In this document: positions 15,883 to 24,370 of the stretch, piece by piece | Layout: each line of letters starts with the position of its first letter | Numbering within the stretch: position 1 is the stretch's first letter | Source of the DNA: Acidobacteriota bacterium | GTDB taxonomy: Bacteria > Acidobacteriota > Blastocatellia > Pyrinomonadales > Pyrinomonadaceae | Length of the DNA stretch: 64,000 nt | Direction of reading: 5' to 3' | Assembly: GCA_019639235.1 (NCBI GenBank) | Contig: JAHBSG010000005.1 | Coordinates: 1-64,000, forward strand | Notes under the pieces: generated by a model | What the model was told of the DNA's origin: nothing | The model's database searches: none | The model's input: only the letters and a program-made list of their open reading frames with translations | Translations under genes and position numbers: made by a program

Positions 15883-16752
15883 GTGAAAGTGGCACCCGTA
15901 ATTTCGCAGGCGGAGATGACGGTCACGGCGTCGGACGGGCGGATGTTCGATGATGTGCTTGCCGTTGAGGAGCCGCTTGAGATACGTCTTGGCTTTCCGG
16001 ATGGGAAGCGTCGGGCCGTCTCGATAACGATGCGGACACCCGGCGACGATGCCGAGCTTGCCGCCGGATTTCTCTTCACCGAAGGCATCATTAAAGCTCC
16101 CGAACAGATCAAGCAGATCCGCCACTGCGGGCTGAAGATCGGCATGCAGAAAGGCACGCTTGACCGAGCCGCCGCATTAAACTCAAACACGATCCGCGTT
16201 GATCTTGCCGACGCCTCGGCGGTCGATCTAAAGAAGCTCGAACGCCATTTCTATACGACATCAAGCTGCGGAGTCTGCGGCAAATCGTCGATCGAGGCGC
16301 TCCGCACCGAAGCAAAGCAGATCGCCGATTCCGGGCTTCGCGTATCAGCCGATCTGATCCACTCTCTGCCAAACAAGCTCCGCGAATCTCAAGACGTATT
16401 TGACCGCACCGGCGGGCTGCATGCCTCGGCGTTGTTCGACTCAGATGGCAGGCTCGACATCGTCCGCGAAGACGTCGGCCGCCATAACGCGCTCGATAAG
16501 GTCATCGGCCGAAAGTTTCTTGATGGCGAAGTGCCGCTCGGCGAACGCGTTTTGCTCGTCAGCGGCCGTGCGAGCTTCGAGCTTGTTCAGAAAGCTCTCG
16601 TCGCAGGAATTCCGATCCTCGCCGCCGTCGGTGCTCCCTCGAGCCTCGCTGTCGAACTTGCCCGCGAATACGGGATGACGCTCGCCGGCTTCGTCCGCGA
16701 TGGCCGGTTCAACGTGTATTGCGGCGGCGAACGCATTCTTGCTAATGGCTGA
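15883..16752 (+). CDS. fdhD: Formate dehydrogenase accessory sulfurtransferase FdhD
   Basis: The 289-residue protein carries sulfur from a cysteine desulfurase to the molybdenum/tungsten bis-MGD cofactor of formate dehydrogenase-like enzymes. Signatures are DDVLAVEEPLEIRL near the N-terminus, the sulfur-transfer loop SSCGVCGKSS with two Cys, TGGLHASALF, and EDVGRHNALDKVIG. The start is uncertain. GTG at 15883 fits a -10 element 7 nt upstream, and ATG at 15916 is the alternative. It lies directly upstream of a YdeP-type molybdoenzyme, its likely client. Confidence 0.93.
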   Translation: MKVAPVISQAEMTVTASDGRMFDDVLAVEEPLEIRLGFPDGKRRAVSITMRTPGDDAELAAGFLFTEGIIKAPEQIKQIRHCGLKIGMQKGTLDRAAALNSNTIRVDLADASAVDLKKLERHFYTTSSCGVCGKSSIEALRTEAKQIADSGLRVSADLIHSLPNKLRESQDVFDRTGGLHASALFDSDGRLDIVREDVGRHNALDKVIGRKFLDGEVPLGERVLLVSGRASFELVQKALVAGIPILAAVGAPSSLAVELAREYGMTLAGFVRDGRFNVYCGGERILANG

Positions 16753-16816
16753 CAGCTAACGGCTTACGGCTGTTTTCGCAACAAAAGCTTTTAGCTGTAA
16801 GCCATAAGCTGTAAGC
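16753..16816. repeat. Inverted intergenic repeat with GCTTACGGCT words
   Basis: The left arm CAGCTAACGGCTTACGGCTG (16753-16772) faces a right arm (16785-16816) that on the opposite strand reads AGCTTACAGCTTATGGCT and on. A T-rich run follows (16818-16824), so it could act as an attenuator or terminator between fdhD and the next gene. It occupies the ribosome binding site region of the gene at 16827. Confidence 0.7.
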
Positions 16817-16826
16817 TCTTTTTTGG

Positions 16827-19097
16827 ATGAGCAAGCGTGATGAAAAGCTCAAAGTGACGCCGCCGCCGGAAACCTCGGCGGGCATTCATGCCGTTACGAA
16901 CGCTCTTCGGCATCTTTACGGCAAGATGGGGCCGATCCGTGCGACGCGCGGAATGCTGCGGCTCAATCAAAAGGGCGGCATCGACTGCCAATCCTGCGCC
17001 TGGCCCGACCCCGAGCACCGCACGATAAACGAATTTTGCGAGAATGGCGCAAAGGCACTTGCCGATGAAGCGACGAAGCAGCGGATCGGCCGCGAGTTCT
17101 TTGCCGGCCATTCGGTCGAGGAGCTTGCCGCCCAAAGCGATTTCTGGCTCAATTCGCAGGGCCGGCTGACCGAGCCGATGGTCTTGCGCGAGGGCGGCAC
17201 GCATTACGAGCCGATCGCTTGGGAAGACGCTATCTCGCTGATCGCCGGGAAGCTCAATTCGCTCGCCTCGCCGGATGAAGCTGTCTTTTACACCTCCGGC
17301 CGGACGTCCAACGAGGCGGCGTTTCTCTATCAGCTTTTCGTCCGGCAGTTCGGCACGAACAACCTTCCGGATTGCTCGAACATGTGCCACGAATCGACGA
17401 GCGTCGCGCTTGCCGAATCGATTGGGCTCGGCAAGGCGACGATCAGGCTCGAGGATTTCGAAAGGACCGATCTCGTCATCGTTATCGGGCAAAATCCGGG
17501 GACGAACGCCCCGCGGATGCTCGCCTCGCTTGCCGCCGCCAAGAAGGCGGGTGCGAAGATGATCGCAATCAATCCGCTGCCCGAGGTCGGGCTGACGAGC
17601 TTTGTCGATCCCAATCCGCAACACGGCAACCCATTGTCTGTCCTGGGTTTACGCCCGTCGAAGCTTGCGGACCTGCACCTTCCCGTTCGCATCGGCGGCG
17701 ATATGGCCGTACTCAAGGGGCTGATGAAGATCATGTTCGAACGCGAGCGTGCCGAGCCCGGAAGCGTTTTCGACCGCGACTTCATTTCACAAAATACGGC
17801 GGGCTATGCCGAGCTTGAGGCGGAGCTTGATGCGACCGAATGGGCCGCGATACTTGAAGGTTCGGGGCTGACCCGCGGCGAGATCGAAGAGGCGGCGGAG
17901 ATGATCATCGCGGCCCGCTCGTTCATCACCTGTTGGGCGATGGGCGTTACGCAGCACACGGCCGCGGTCGCGACCATTCAGGACATCGTCAATCTGCATC
18001 TGCTTCGCGGGGCGATCGGCCGGCCGGGCGCGGGGCTCTGCCCGGTTCGCGGACATTCAAATGTGCAGGGCGACCGGACGATGGGAATCTGGGAAAAGAT
18101 GACGCCCGTTTTCCGCGAGAATCTCGAACGCGAGTTCGCTTTCAGAACGCCGGAGCTCGACGGGCTGAATACGGTCGAGAGCATCGCCGCGATGCTCGAT
18201 GGGCGGGCAAAGGTCTTTTTCGCGATGGGCGGAAACTTCGTCGCGGCCTCGCCGGACACAGCGGCCGTTTCCGCCGCGTTGCAGAACTGCGACCTGACCG
18301 TGCAGGTGATCACAAAGCTCAACCGGACGGCGATTACGCCCGGCAAGGTTTCGCTGATCCTGCCGTGCCTTGGCCGCTCGGAGATAGACGGAGAGCAGTT
18401 CGTTTCGACCGAGAGCACGATGCTCAACGTGCAGATGTCGAAGGGCATTTTCGAGCCGGCATCCGAGCATCTCCGCAGCGAGGTGTGGATCGTTTGCGGG
18501 CTTGCGGCGGCGACGCTCGGTGCGAGATCGGACGTCGATTGGCATGCCTTTGCCGCGGATTACGACAAGATACGCGATGCGATCGAGCGCGTCGTGCCCG
18601 GCTTTGAGAATTACAACGAACGTGTTCGGGTGCCCGGCGGATTTTATCTGCCGAACCCGCCGCGAGAAGGCGTTTTTCCGACACAGGCGGGCAAAGCGCT
18701 ATTCAAGGCCGCGCCGCTTGAATACGCGAAGGTTCCGGCAGGCCGGATGCTGATGACGACCATCCGCTCGCACGACCAGTTCAACACGACGATCTACGGG
18801 CTCGACGATCGTTACCGCGGCATCGATGGCGGCCGGCGGGTCGTCTTTATGCACCCGGACGACATGGCAGAGCTTGGCCTCGCGGGCGGCGACCGCGTCG
18901 ATGTTACAAGCTACTGGGCGGACGGCGAGCGGCACATCCGCGGCTTTGAGGCCGTGCCGTACAAGATCCCCCGCGGTTGCACGGCGGCATATTTTCCTGA
19001 GGCAAATCCGCTTATTCCGCTCGGAAGCGTCGCCCGGCGGAGCTTTACGCCGACTTCGAAGTGTGTTGTTGTGTCGGTAGCTGCGAGTGAAGAATAA
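16827..19097 (+). CDS. FdhF/YdeP family molybdopterin oxidoreductase
   Basis: The 756-residue cytosolic protein has no Tat signal. It begins with the YdeP hallmark DCQSCAWPDPEHRTINEFCE in place of the classical four-Cys cluster motif. A molybdopterin-binding core follows (YTSGRTSNEAAFLYQLFVRQ, LPDCSNMCHESTSVALAESIG, IVIGQNPGTNAPRML). The C-terminal MGD-binding domain shows RSHDQFNTTIYGLDDRYRG. YdeP-type proteins are formate dehydrogenase H-like and their substrate is not well defined. It follows fdhD with a repeat hairpin between, and no partner Fe-S subunit is nearby. The start lacks a Shine-Dalgarno sequence. Confidence 0.93.
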   Translation: MSKRDEKLKVTPPPETSAGIHAVTNALRHLYGKMGPIRATRGMLRLNQKGGIDCQSCAWPDPEHRTINEFCENGAKALADEATKQRIGREFFAGHSVEELAAQSDFWLNSQGRLTEPMVLREGGTHYEPIAWEDAISLIAGKLNSLASPDEAVFYTSGRTSNEAAFLYQLFVRQFGTNNLPDCSNMCHESTSVALAESIGLGKATIRLEDFERTDLVIVIGQNPGTNAPRMLASLAAAKKAGAKMIAINPLPEVGLTSFVDPNPQHGNPLSVLGLRPSKLADLHLPVRIGGDMAVLKGLMKIMFERERAEPGSVFDRDFISQNTAGYAELEAELDATEWAAILEGSGLTRGEIEEAAEMIIAARSFITCWAMGVTQHTAAVATIQDIVNLHLLRGAIGRPGAGLCPVRGHSNVQGDRTMGIWEKMTPVFRENLEREFAFRTPELDGLNTVESIAAMLDGRAKVFFAMGGNFVAASPDTAAVSAALQNCDLTVQVITKLNRTAITPGKVSLILPCLGRSEIDGEQFVSTESTMLNVQMSKGIFEPASEHLRSEVWIVCGLAAATLGARSDVDWHAFAADYDKIRDAIERVVPGFENYNERVRVPGGFYLPNPPREGVFPTQAGKALFKAAPLEYAKVPAGRMLMTTIRSHDQFNTTIYGLDDRYRGIDGGRRVVFMHPDDMAELGLAGGDRVDVTSYWADGERHIRGFEAVPYKIPRGCTAAYFPEANPLIPLGSVARRSFTPTSKCVVVSVAASEE

Positions 19098-19099
19098 TC

Positions 19100-19131
19100 A
19101 GAAGAGGAGAAGAGGAGAAGAGGAGAAGAGG
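19100..19131 (+). repeat. Four tandem copies of AGAAGAGG
   Basis: A perfect period-8 array fills the gap between the YdeP gene and purF. It is purine-only on this strand. No inverted partner arm was seen. Confidence 0.85.
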
Positions 19132-19187
19132 GGCGGCCGGGCTTAAGAAAGTTCGGTTTGCTCCGTGCTCTCGGTGCGGTCTGCGGC

Positions 19188-19193
19188 TAAAAT
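19188..19193 (+). promoter_or_regulatory. -10 element TAAAAT for a leaderless purF mRNA
   Basis: TAAAAT ends 7 nt before the purF ATG. The intervening AGAAGAG is purine-rich but too short and too close to be a normal Shine-Dalgarno site. No convincing -35 was found. Confidence 0.4.
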
Positions 19194-19200
19194 AGAAGAG

Positions 19201-20604
19201 ATGGATCTGGTTCTCGACAAGTTTCACGAAGAGTGCGGCGTTTTCGGCATCTTCGGCCACGCCGAGGCTTCGACGCTGACGCAGCTTGGGCTCTTTGCCC
19301 AGCAGCATCGCGGGCAGGAGGCGTGCGGCATAGTTTCAAGCGACGGCGAGAATCTGCATCAGTTCCGGTCGCAGGGGCTGATCGCCGATGTGCTGACCGA
19401 GGATGTGCTGACCCGCCTCGTCGGTTCGGCTGCGATAGGGCACACCCGCTATTCGACCGCCGGACGAAATACGATCAAAGAGGTTCAGCCCTTTTCGGTC
19501 ACGTGCCAGCACGGCCAGATCGCCGTTTGCCACAACGGCAACTTGCCGTTTGCCGCGGTCCGGCGGACAGAGCTCGAGAAGGCCGGTGCGATCTTTTCCT
19601 CGACCTCGGACACCGAGACCATTCTCCACGGCATCGCCCGAACTCCGGCGGCAAACGCGATCGAGGCCGCCAAGAAGGTCTTGAACGAAACGGAAGGCGC
19701 CTTCTCGGTCCTATTTTTGACGCCTGAGGCATTGGTCGCCGTCCGCGACCCGCGGGGCTTCCGACCGCTCGTTCTCGGCAAGCTCAAGGATGCCTGGTGC
19801 GTCGCCTCGGAGACTTGTGCCTTTGACCTGATCGATGCCGAATATGTCCGCGAGGTCGAGCCCGGCGAGATGCTGATCATCGACGCGGCAGGGCTTCATT
19901 CATCAAAGCCCTTCACGCAAAAGCCGCACTCGGCTTGCACCTTTGAGCATGTCTATTTCTCGCGGCCCGATTCGGTCATCTTCGGCCGCTCGGTCAACGA
20001 ATCGCGCCACAAAATGGGCAAGCAGCTCGCCATCGAGCAGCCGGCCGATGCCGACCTCGTTGTGCCGGTGCCCGATTCCGGCGTCGCGGCGGCGATCGGT
20101 TTTGCACGCCAGTCCGGCATCAATTACCGGCAGGCGATCATCCGCAATCACTACGTCGGCCGGACGTTCATCGAGCCCTCGCAGTCGATCCGCTCATTCG
20201 GCGTACGGCTCAAGCTGAACCCGATCCGCGACCTCATCCGCGGCCGGCGTATCGTACTTGTTGATGACTCGATCGTCCGCGGCACTACGTCAAAGAAGAT
20301 CGTGCAGATGGTCCGCGAGGCCGGTGCGAACGAGGTCCATATGCGTATCTCGTGCCCGCCGACGATCAGCCCGTGCTACTACGGCGTTGATACGCCAAGC
20401 CGAGGCGAACTGATCGCAGCCCAGATGTCGGTCGAAGAGGTTTGCGAATATATCGGTGCGGACAGCCTCGGCTATCTCTCGCACGAGGGAATGCTTGAGG
20501 CGATCGGATTGCCGGCGGAGACGTCATGCACGGCCTGCTGGACCGGAAAATACCCAACGCTGATAGCCGAAGAAAAGAGCTCGCCCGCTAGCGGCGTTTC
20601 TTAG
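19201..20604 (+). CDS. purF: Amidophosphoribosyltransferase
   Basis: The 467-residue enzyme commits PRPP to purine synthesis using glutamine. A short propeptide (MDLVLDKFHEE) precedes Cys12 in CGVFGIFG, the N-terminal nucleophile of the glutaminase domain. GHTRYSTAG follows, and the PRPP loop is RRIVLVDDSIVRGTTSKK. The propeptide and the C-terminal Cys residues (ETSCTACWTGKYP) indicate the Bacillus-type enzyme with an autoprocessed N-terminus and a [4Fe-4S] cluster. The 3' end overlaps a small convergent gene by 17 nt. Confidence 0.97.
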   Translation: MDLVLDKFHEECGVFGIFGHAEASTLTQLGLFAQQHRGQEACGIVSSDGENLHQFRSQGLIADVLTEDVLTRLVGSAAIGHTRYSTAGRNTIKEVQPFSVTCQHGQIAVCHNGNLPFAAVRRTELEKAGAIFSSTSDTETILHGIARTPAANAIEAAKKVLNETEGAFSVLFLTPEALVAVRDPRGFRPLVLGKLKDAWCVASETCAFDLIDAEYVREVEPGEMLIIDAAGLHSSKPFTQKPHSACTFEHVYFSRPDSVIFGRSVNESRHKMGKQLAIEQPADADLVVPVPDSGVAAAIGFARQSGINYRQAIIRNHYVGRTFIEPSQSIRSFGVRLKLNPIRDLIRGRRIVLVDDSIVRGTTSKKIVQMVREAGANEVHMRISCPPTISPCYYGVDTPSRGELIAAQMSVEEVCEYIGADSLGYLSHEGMLEAIGLPAETSCTACWTGKYPTLIAEEKSSPASGVS

Positions 20605-20719
20605 TCGGCGGCCCGTCCTTATCTCCCCAATAGAAGAAATAAACGACAAGCCCGTAAACGAGCAGCGAGAGCGCCGTCAGGACGACCAGAAAGACCAGCA
20701 GCCAAAGGATCGGTGTCAT
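20588..20719 (-). CDS. 43-residue single-pass membrane peptide
   Basis: The frame from ATG at 20719 to TAG at 20588 encodes a small protein: MTPILWLLVFLVVLTALSLL, then VYGLVVYFFYWGDKDG and a basic tail PPTKKRR. It has one long hydrophobic helix and a positively charged C-terminus. Its start codon overlaps the stop codon of the AI-2E permease gene (ATGA), the same junction type as the gene pair upstream. That supports translation by coupling. It may be a small partner of the permease; this is inference. Confidence 0.65.
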   Translation of the reverse strand: MTPILWLLVFLVVLTALSLLVYGLVVYFFYWGDKDGPPTKKRR

Positions 20720-21927
20720 CTTTCGTCGCCCTCAGGCAGCTCGGCAACTGCGGTTTCGGGCGTCCTGAGCCCATCGAGCAGCGTCCGACGGCCGTGGTGT
20801 TCAAGCACGTGTTTGTAAAGCACGGTCAGGATCGCGACGATCGGTATCGCTAAAACGACGCCCGTAATGCCGGCTATCTGCTCGCCGGCGAGGATCGAAA
20901 GGATAATAAGAAGTGGATGAAGGTGGATCCCTTCGCGGACGATCCGCGGGTAGGAAACGTAGTCGTGAAAGACCCTTAGGACAATGAGGAAGATCGCTAC
21001 CCAAATGCCACGCTGAGGGTCCGAACCGAGTGCGGCAACGGCGGTCGAGATGATGCCGATGGTCAGCGGCCCGAGCAACGGAACGAACTCGAAAATACCT
21101 GCCAGTATCCCGAGCAGAAGCGCGTACCGAAGGCCGATGATGTAAAACCCAACAGAACAGATCGTCCCGATGAAAACGGAAGAGACGAGCATCGCCCGAG
21201 TGTAGGCCGCGATCGTGTTGCTGATGTCGGTCAGCACCAGGCCCGCACGCTCACGCCAGCGGCCCGGCGGAAACATTTTGAGCGTCGAGATGCGGATCAG
21301 TTCGCCGTCCTTGAGCATAAAGAACGTCAGGATCGGCACGATAACGATCCATGGAAGATAGATGAGCAGCGAGAGCAGGAAGCCGCCCGCGGTCGTCGTT
21401 ATCTGTTCGCCGACGAGGACAAGCTGGTCATTGATCCGCGTCTGCACTTCTTCAGGCACTCGCAGCCGGTCAAAGCGGCGGTTCATGTCGTTGATCGCCT
21501 GGCGGAGGCTTGTTGCGTAGTTCGGCAGGCTTGCGCCAAAGTCCTTGGCCTGCTCGACAGCTCGCGGGGCAATGTAGCTGACCGCAAGCCCGACCACCGA
21601 GAGCACGATGGCGAAAGCGATGACGATTGCCAGCGGCCGCGGCATGAAACGCTCAAGGTGACGCGATTTGAACGGCCGGCGAATGAGCTTCACAAGCGGA
21701 TCTATCAGATAGGCGAGAAAGACCGCGAGGACGACGAAGAACAGCAGCAGCCGGAGCGAGTTAATGATGTAGCCGAGCGTGACCGCGGCAAAGAGTACGA
21801 GGATCGTAATGGCGATCCAGCGAAAGATGACCCGCGAGGAAAAGGAAGCTTCGTCGAGGGCGATCGCCCGCACGCGGATGGGTGTCTCGGCCGGCTGTTC
21901 CTGTATCTCAAGTCTATCGTCGTTCAT
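20716..21927 (-). CDS. AI-2E family permease-like transporter
   Basis: The 403-residue inner-membrane protein has about eight hydrophobic segments. The paired helices near the N-terminus (FRWIAITILVLFAAV; LLLFFVVLAVFLAYLIDPLV), a long amphipathic middle with APRAVEQAKDF, and the C-terminal GILAGIFEFVPLLGPL and ILAGEQIAGITGVVLAIPIV segments are typical. Family members are proposed exporters of autoinducer-2 or other small solutes; the substrate here is unknown. It overlaps the upstream lipoprotein gene and the downstream small peptide gene by 4 nt each. Confidence 0.9.
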   Translation of the reverse strand: MNDDRLEIQEQPAETPIRVRAIALDEASFSSRVIFRWIAITILVLFAAVTLGYIINSLRLLLFFVVLAVFLAYLIDPLVKLIRRPFKSRHLERFMPRPLAIVIAFAIVLSVVGLAVSYIAPRAVEQAKDFGASLPNYATSLRQAINDMNRRFDRLRVPEEVQTRINDQLVLVGEQITTTAGGFLLSLLIYLPWIVIVPILTFFMLKDGELIRISTLKMFPPGRWRERAGLVLTDISNTIAAYTRAMLVSSVFIGTICSVGFYIIGLRYALLLGILAGIFEFVPLLGPLTIGIISTAVAALGSDPQRGIWVAIFLIVLRVFHDYVSYPRIVREGIHLHPLLIILSILAGEQIAGITGVVLAIPIVAILTVLYKHVLEHHGRRTLLDGLRTPETAVAELPEGDER

Positions 21928-22364
21928 TTGGCCTGGTTGCCCGCGTTGGTGTTTGCGGCGGGCGGCTGTTCCGGCTGCGGCCGCGAAAGGTCTTCGAAAG
22001 CAAATCTCTCCTTCAGGGCCTCCATTTGCGGCTCAGGAAGCTGAAAATTCGAGCCGAAGATCACGGCCCTGCCTTCATCCGTCAATTTTACACGATTTAT
22101 CTCCGGCGGCTTTTGTTCATTCAGGTAACGCCGGTCGGCCTCGTCAAGCACGCCGCCGTCCTTCCTCCGGAAGACGTAAACGAACTCGAAGTCGGCCGTC
22201 CGCATTGATTCGATATCCCGCTCGGTCTGCGAACGCTGCGGACGTGCGTTCGCGGTTTCGGCGGAGTTCGAATTCGCGTTTGCGAACCGCGGATGCGGCC
22301 CGCACGCCGCGAGCAGGCACACTGCGGCGAGGGCGGTCACGGCGATGCCAACGTCAATTCGCAT
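21924..22364 (-). CDS. Small lipoprotein of unknown function
   Basis: The 146-residue protein has a lipoprotein signal (MRIDVGIAVTALAAVCLLAA followed by Cys21). An Asn/Ala/Ser linker (FANANSNSAETANARP) precedes a compact domain containing FEFVYVFRRKDGGVLDEADR and PPEINRVKLTDEGRAVIFGS. The C-terminus is again Pro/Ala/Asn-rich. No family was recognised. The start overlaps the 3' end of the GT-C gene by 11 nt and its stop overlaps the AI-2E gene start (ATGA), so it belongs to the four-gene operon. Confidence 0.8.
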   Translation of the reverse strand: MRIDVGIAVTALAAVCLLAACGPHPRFANANSNSAETANARPQRSQTERDIESMRTADFEFVYVFRRKDGGVLDEADRRYLNEQKPPEINRVKLTDEGRAVIFGSNFQLPEPQMEALKERFAFEDLSRPQPEQPPAANTNAGNQAK

Positions 22365-24210
22365 TTGCCGGCGGTTCGTCCTCAAGCTCGGCGTTGGCGT
22401 TCGCATTGGCATTTGCATCGAGCTTTCGTTCCTCTTCATCGAGAATTCGCTTCTCCTCTTCGGTCTCGGGCTCGTCCTCAAGCTCGGTCGGGACGCCTTT
22501 TTCCTCGCGGATGCGGATGATCCTCGCCTCGTCGTCCTCGTAAACTATCTCGCCCCAGCCGCTGTCAAGCAGTTTGGCGACCATGTCCTCATTCTCGCGG
22601 GCATCGACAAAAACGTGCCGTGCACCGAACCGCTCGCGGATCATCGGCCCCGCGTCCTCGACCTTGCCGGCGGTTATCTCGGTCAAAAGTATATAGAGTT
22701 CCGCGTCCTTTGAGTAGAGATAATTTGGGTCAAGCCCGTAAACGTATGAGTGCTTCGTGTTGAGGAAAAAGAGCTTGGGGAAATCGTCCCAATTGGCGTT
22801 GAAGATGCGTTCGCCGGCCGGGATGTTCTCTTTGCCGTTCTCATCCACTCCGGTCGCCCACGCCATCGCCCTTCGGTAACGTTCGTCCGCTTCATTGCCC
22901 TTGATGGTGCTCATCAGGCCGCCGTGGTCGATGCCGATGGACTGCAGCCCGATCATATTGACGAGGAAATAGATGACCAGAACGGCCCCAAGCGTCCAGA
23001 CAAATCCTTTGCGAATGCCGTCCCAGAGCACTTCGCTTCGTGTCCTTACCGCGTCCAGATAGGGCTCGATGTCGCGGCGAAATTCGCTCGGAAGCTCGAC
23101 GACCTGCTTGAAGCTGAACGCCTGCCAGCTAAAGGCCGCGAAGAGGATCGCAAAGGGCGGAAAATACTCGGCAAAACGTTTTGACCGAAACTGCGCCGCC
23201 AGGAGGATGGTGACGAAAACGAGAAAGAACGTCGCCTTTTCCGGGAGCTTGCCGTTCCGCGGGGCCCAAAGGACATAGCCGATAAGCATCGCTGCCAGTG
23301 CAACCGGGAAATGCGTGATCAGCTCCATTCCCGTATATGGGTACCACTCGCCGCCGACCGCGACGGCAAAGTCGCTGCCGACCTTGAACTTCGTCACGAA
23401 ATGCTCATAGAAGAGCGTCAGGTTATGCGGAAAATACGGGTTGATGATGTTGCCGAGGATCATTCCGCCGCCGGTGTAGGCAAGCGGCCGCCACTCGAAC
23501 CTGCGTTCGTTAAAGGCAAGTATCGCGACCCAGATCATCGCCGCGATGAAGAGCAGAGGAAAGAGGCTGTACGTCCAGACAAAGGCGAACATCAGCGGCA
23601 GCAGCCAGATGTATTTGCGTTCAAAAAGAAGATAGATTCCCGCGATTGTAAAGATGATCGTAAGCGGCGGCGCCTTCGCCATGTTCATCCGGTAGAAGAA
23701 CATATTGGCGCAGGTCATGATGCCGCCGAACCAGATCAACGGGTAATCGACCTTGTAGCGGTGGAGCAGCCAATAGACCGAAACGATGGCCAGCGTCGCA
23801 AAGACAACGGCTCCGACCTTTGCCGCCATTACAGGCTCGAGGAACCAGAGAAACGGTATCTGCAAAAGGTGGAACAGGAAGTGGTGGTCGTTGTATTGCT
23901 CGGGGCCGAGGACCGTCAGCGGCAGCCAGTCAAAGCTCGGGAGCCACTTGCCGGCCGAGAGGCTTTCCCAAAGGAGTTGGCTCCAGCGGATGTGGTAATA
24001 GCCGTCCCAGTCGCCGCAGCAAATGGCATCCGTCCTGAACTGCAAAAAGCTCATCACCATCGCCGAGGCCGCGAGGGCGAAAACGAGATAGACCATTCGG
24101 GTGGCGTCCTCGCTTTCGAGGTATTCGCGCCAGCCGGTTCGTGCCTTTTCGGGGAAAGTTCCCTCGGCCGCCTCAGCGGCAAAGGTATCGTTTGGGTTCT
24201 GTTCTTCCAT
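22354..24210 (-). CDS. GT-C / STT3-like integral membrane glycosyltransferase candidate
   Basis: The 618-residue protein has about a dozen membrane helices (40-430) and then a soluble C-terminal domain. The first external loop contains GDWDGYYHIRWSQLL and the next EQYNDHHFLFHLLQ. Acidic DxD-like plus His motifs at these places are the hallmark of GT-C enzymes, including STT3/AglB/PglB oligosaccharyltransferases. The soluble part has NANWDDFPKLFFLNTKHSYV and GLDPNYLY. The last 45 residues are acidic and end in Ala-Asn repeats. It probably transfers a lipid-linked sugar at the outer face of the inner membrane; donor and acceptor are unknown. The ATG at 24210 is used instead of a TTG two codons upstream. 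Confidence 0.7.
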   Translation of the reverse strand: MEEQNPNDTFAAEAAEGTFPEKARTGWREYLESEDATRMVYLVFALAASAMVMSFLQFRTDAICCGDWDGYYHIRWSQLLWESLSAGKWLPSFDWLPLTVLGPEQYNDHHFLFHLLQIPFLWFLEPVMAAKVGAVVFATLAIVSVYWLLHRYKVDYPLIWFGGIMTCANMFFYRMNMAKAPPLTIIFTIAGIYLLFERKYIWLLPLMFAFVWTYSLFPLLFIAAMIWVAILAFNERRFEWRPLAYTGGGMILGNIINPYFPHNLTLFYEHFVTKFKVGSDFAVAVGGEWYPYTGMELITHFPVALAAMLIGYVLWAPRNGKLPEKATFFLVFVTILLAAQFRSKRFAEYFPPFAILFAAFSWQAFSFKQVVELPSEFRRDIEPYLDAVRTRSEVLWDGIRKGFVWTLGAVLVIYFLVNMIGLQSIGIDHGGLMSTIKGNEADERYRRAMAWATGVDENGKENIPAGERIFNANWDDFPKLFFLNTKHSYVYGLDPNYLYSKDAELYILLTEITAGKVEDAGPMIRERFGARHVFVDARENEDMVAKLLDSGWGEIVYEDDEARIIRIREEKGVPTELEDEPETEEEKRILDEEERKLDANANANANAELEDEPPANAN

Positions 24211-24334
24211 TTGCAAAAGAATGCCGTGCAGCAGGCCGGGCCCGCAGAATATTAAACAGAAAAGTTATCACGAAAGGACGGGCGAATTCTATCGGGTCGG
24301 GGCGAACTGTTCATTGCCGCAAAAGAGAAAAAGC

Positions 24335-24363
24335 TTCACAGATCGCCCAATTCCCGTTATTAT
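24335..24363 (+). promoter_or_regulatory. Strong predicted promoter giving a leaderless transcript
   Basis: TTCACA, a 17-nt spacer and TATTAT each match the sigma-70 consensus at five of six positions. The -10 ends 7 nt before the ATG at 24371, so transcription should start at or next to the start codon. Confidence 0.6.
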
Positions 24364-24370
24364 TAACAGA

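Noticed and set aside
19100..19131. AGAAGAGG array considered as a CRISPR or regulatory repeat
   Set aside because: The units are contiguous without spacers and too short for CRISPR; kept as a simple tandem repeat.
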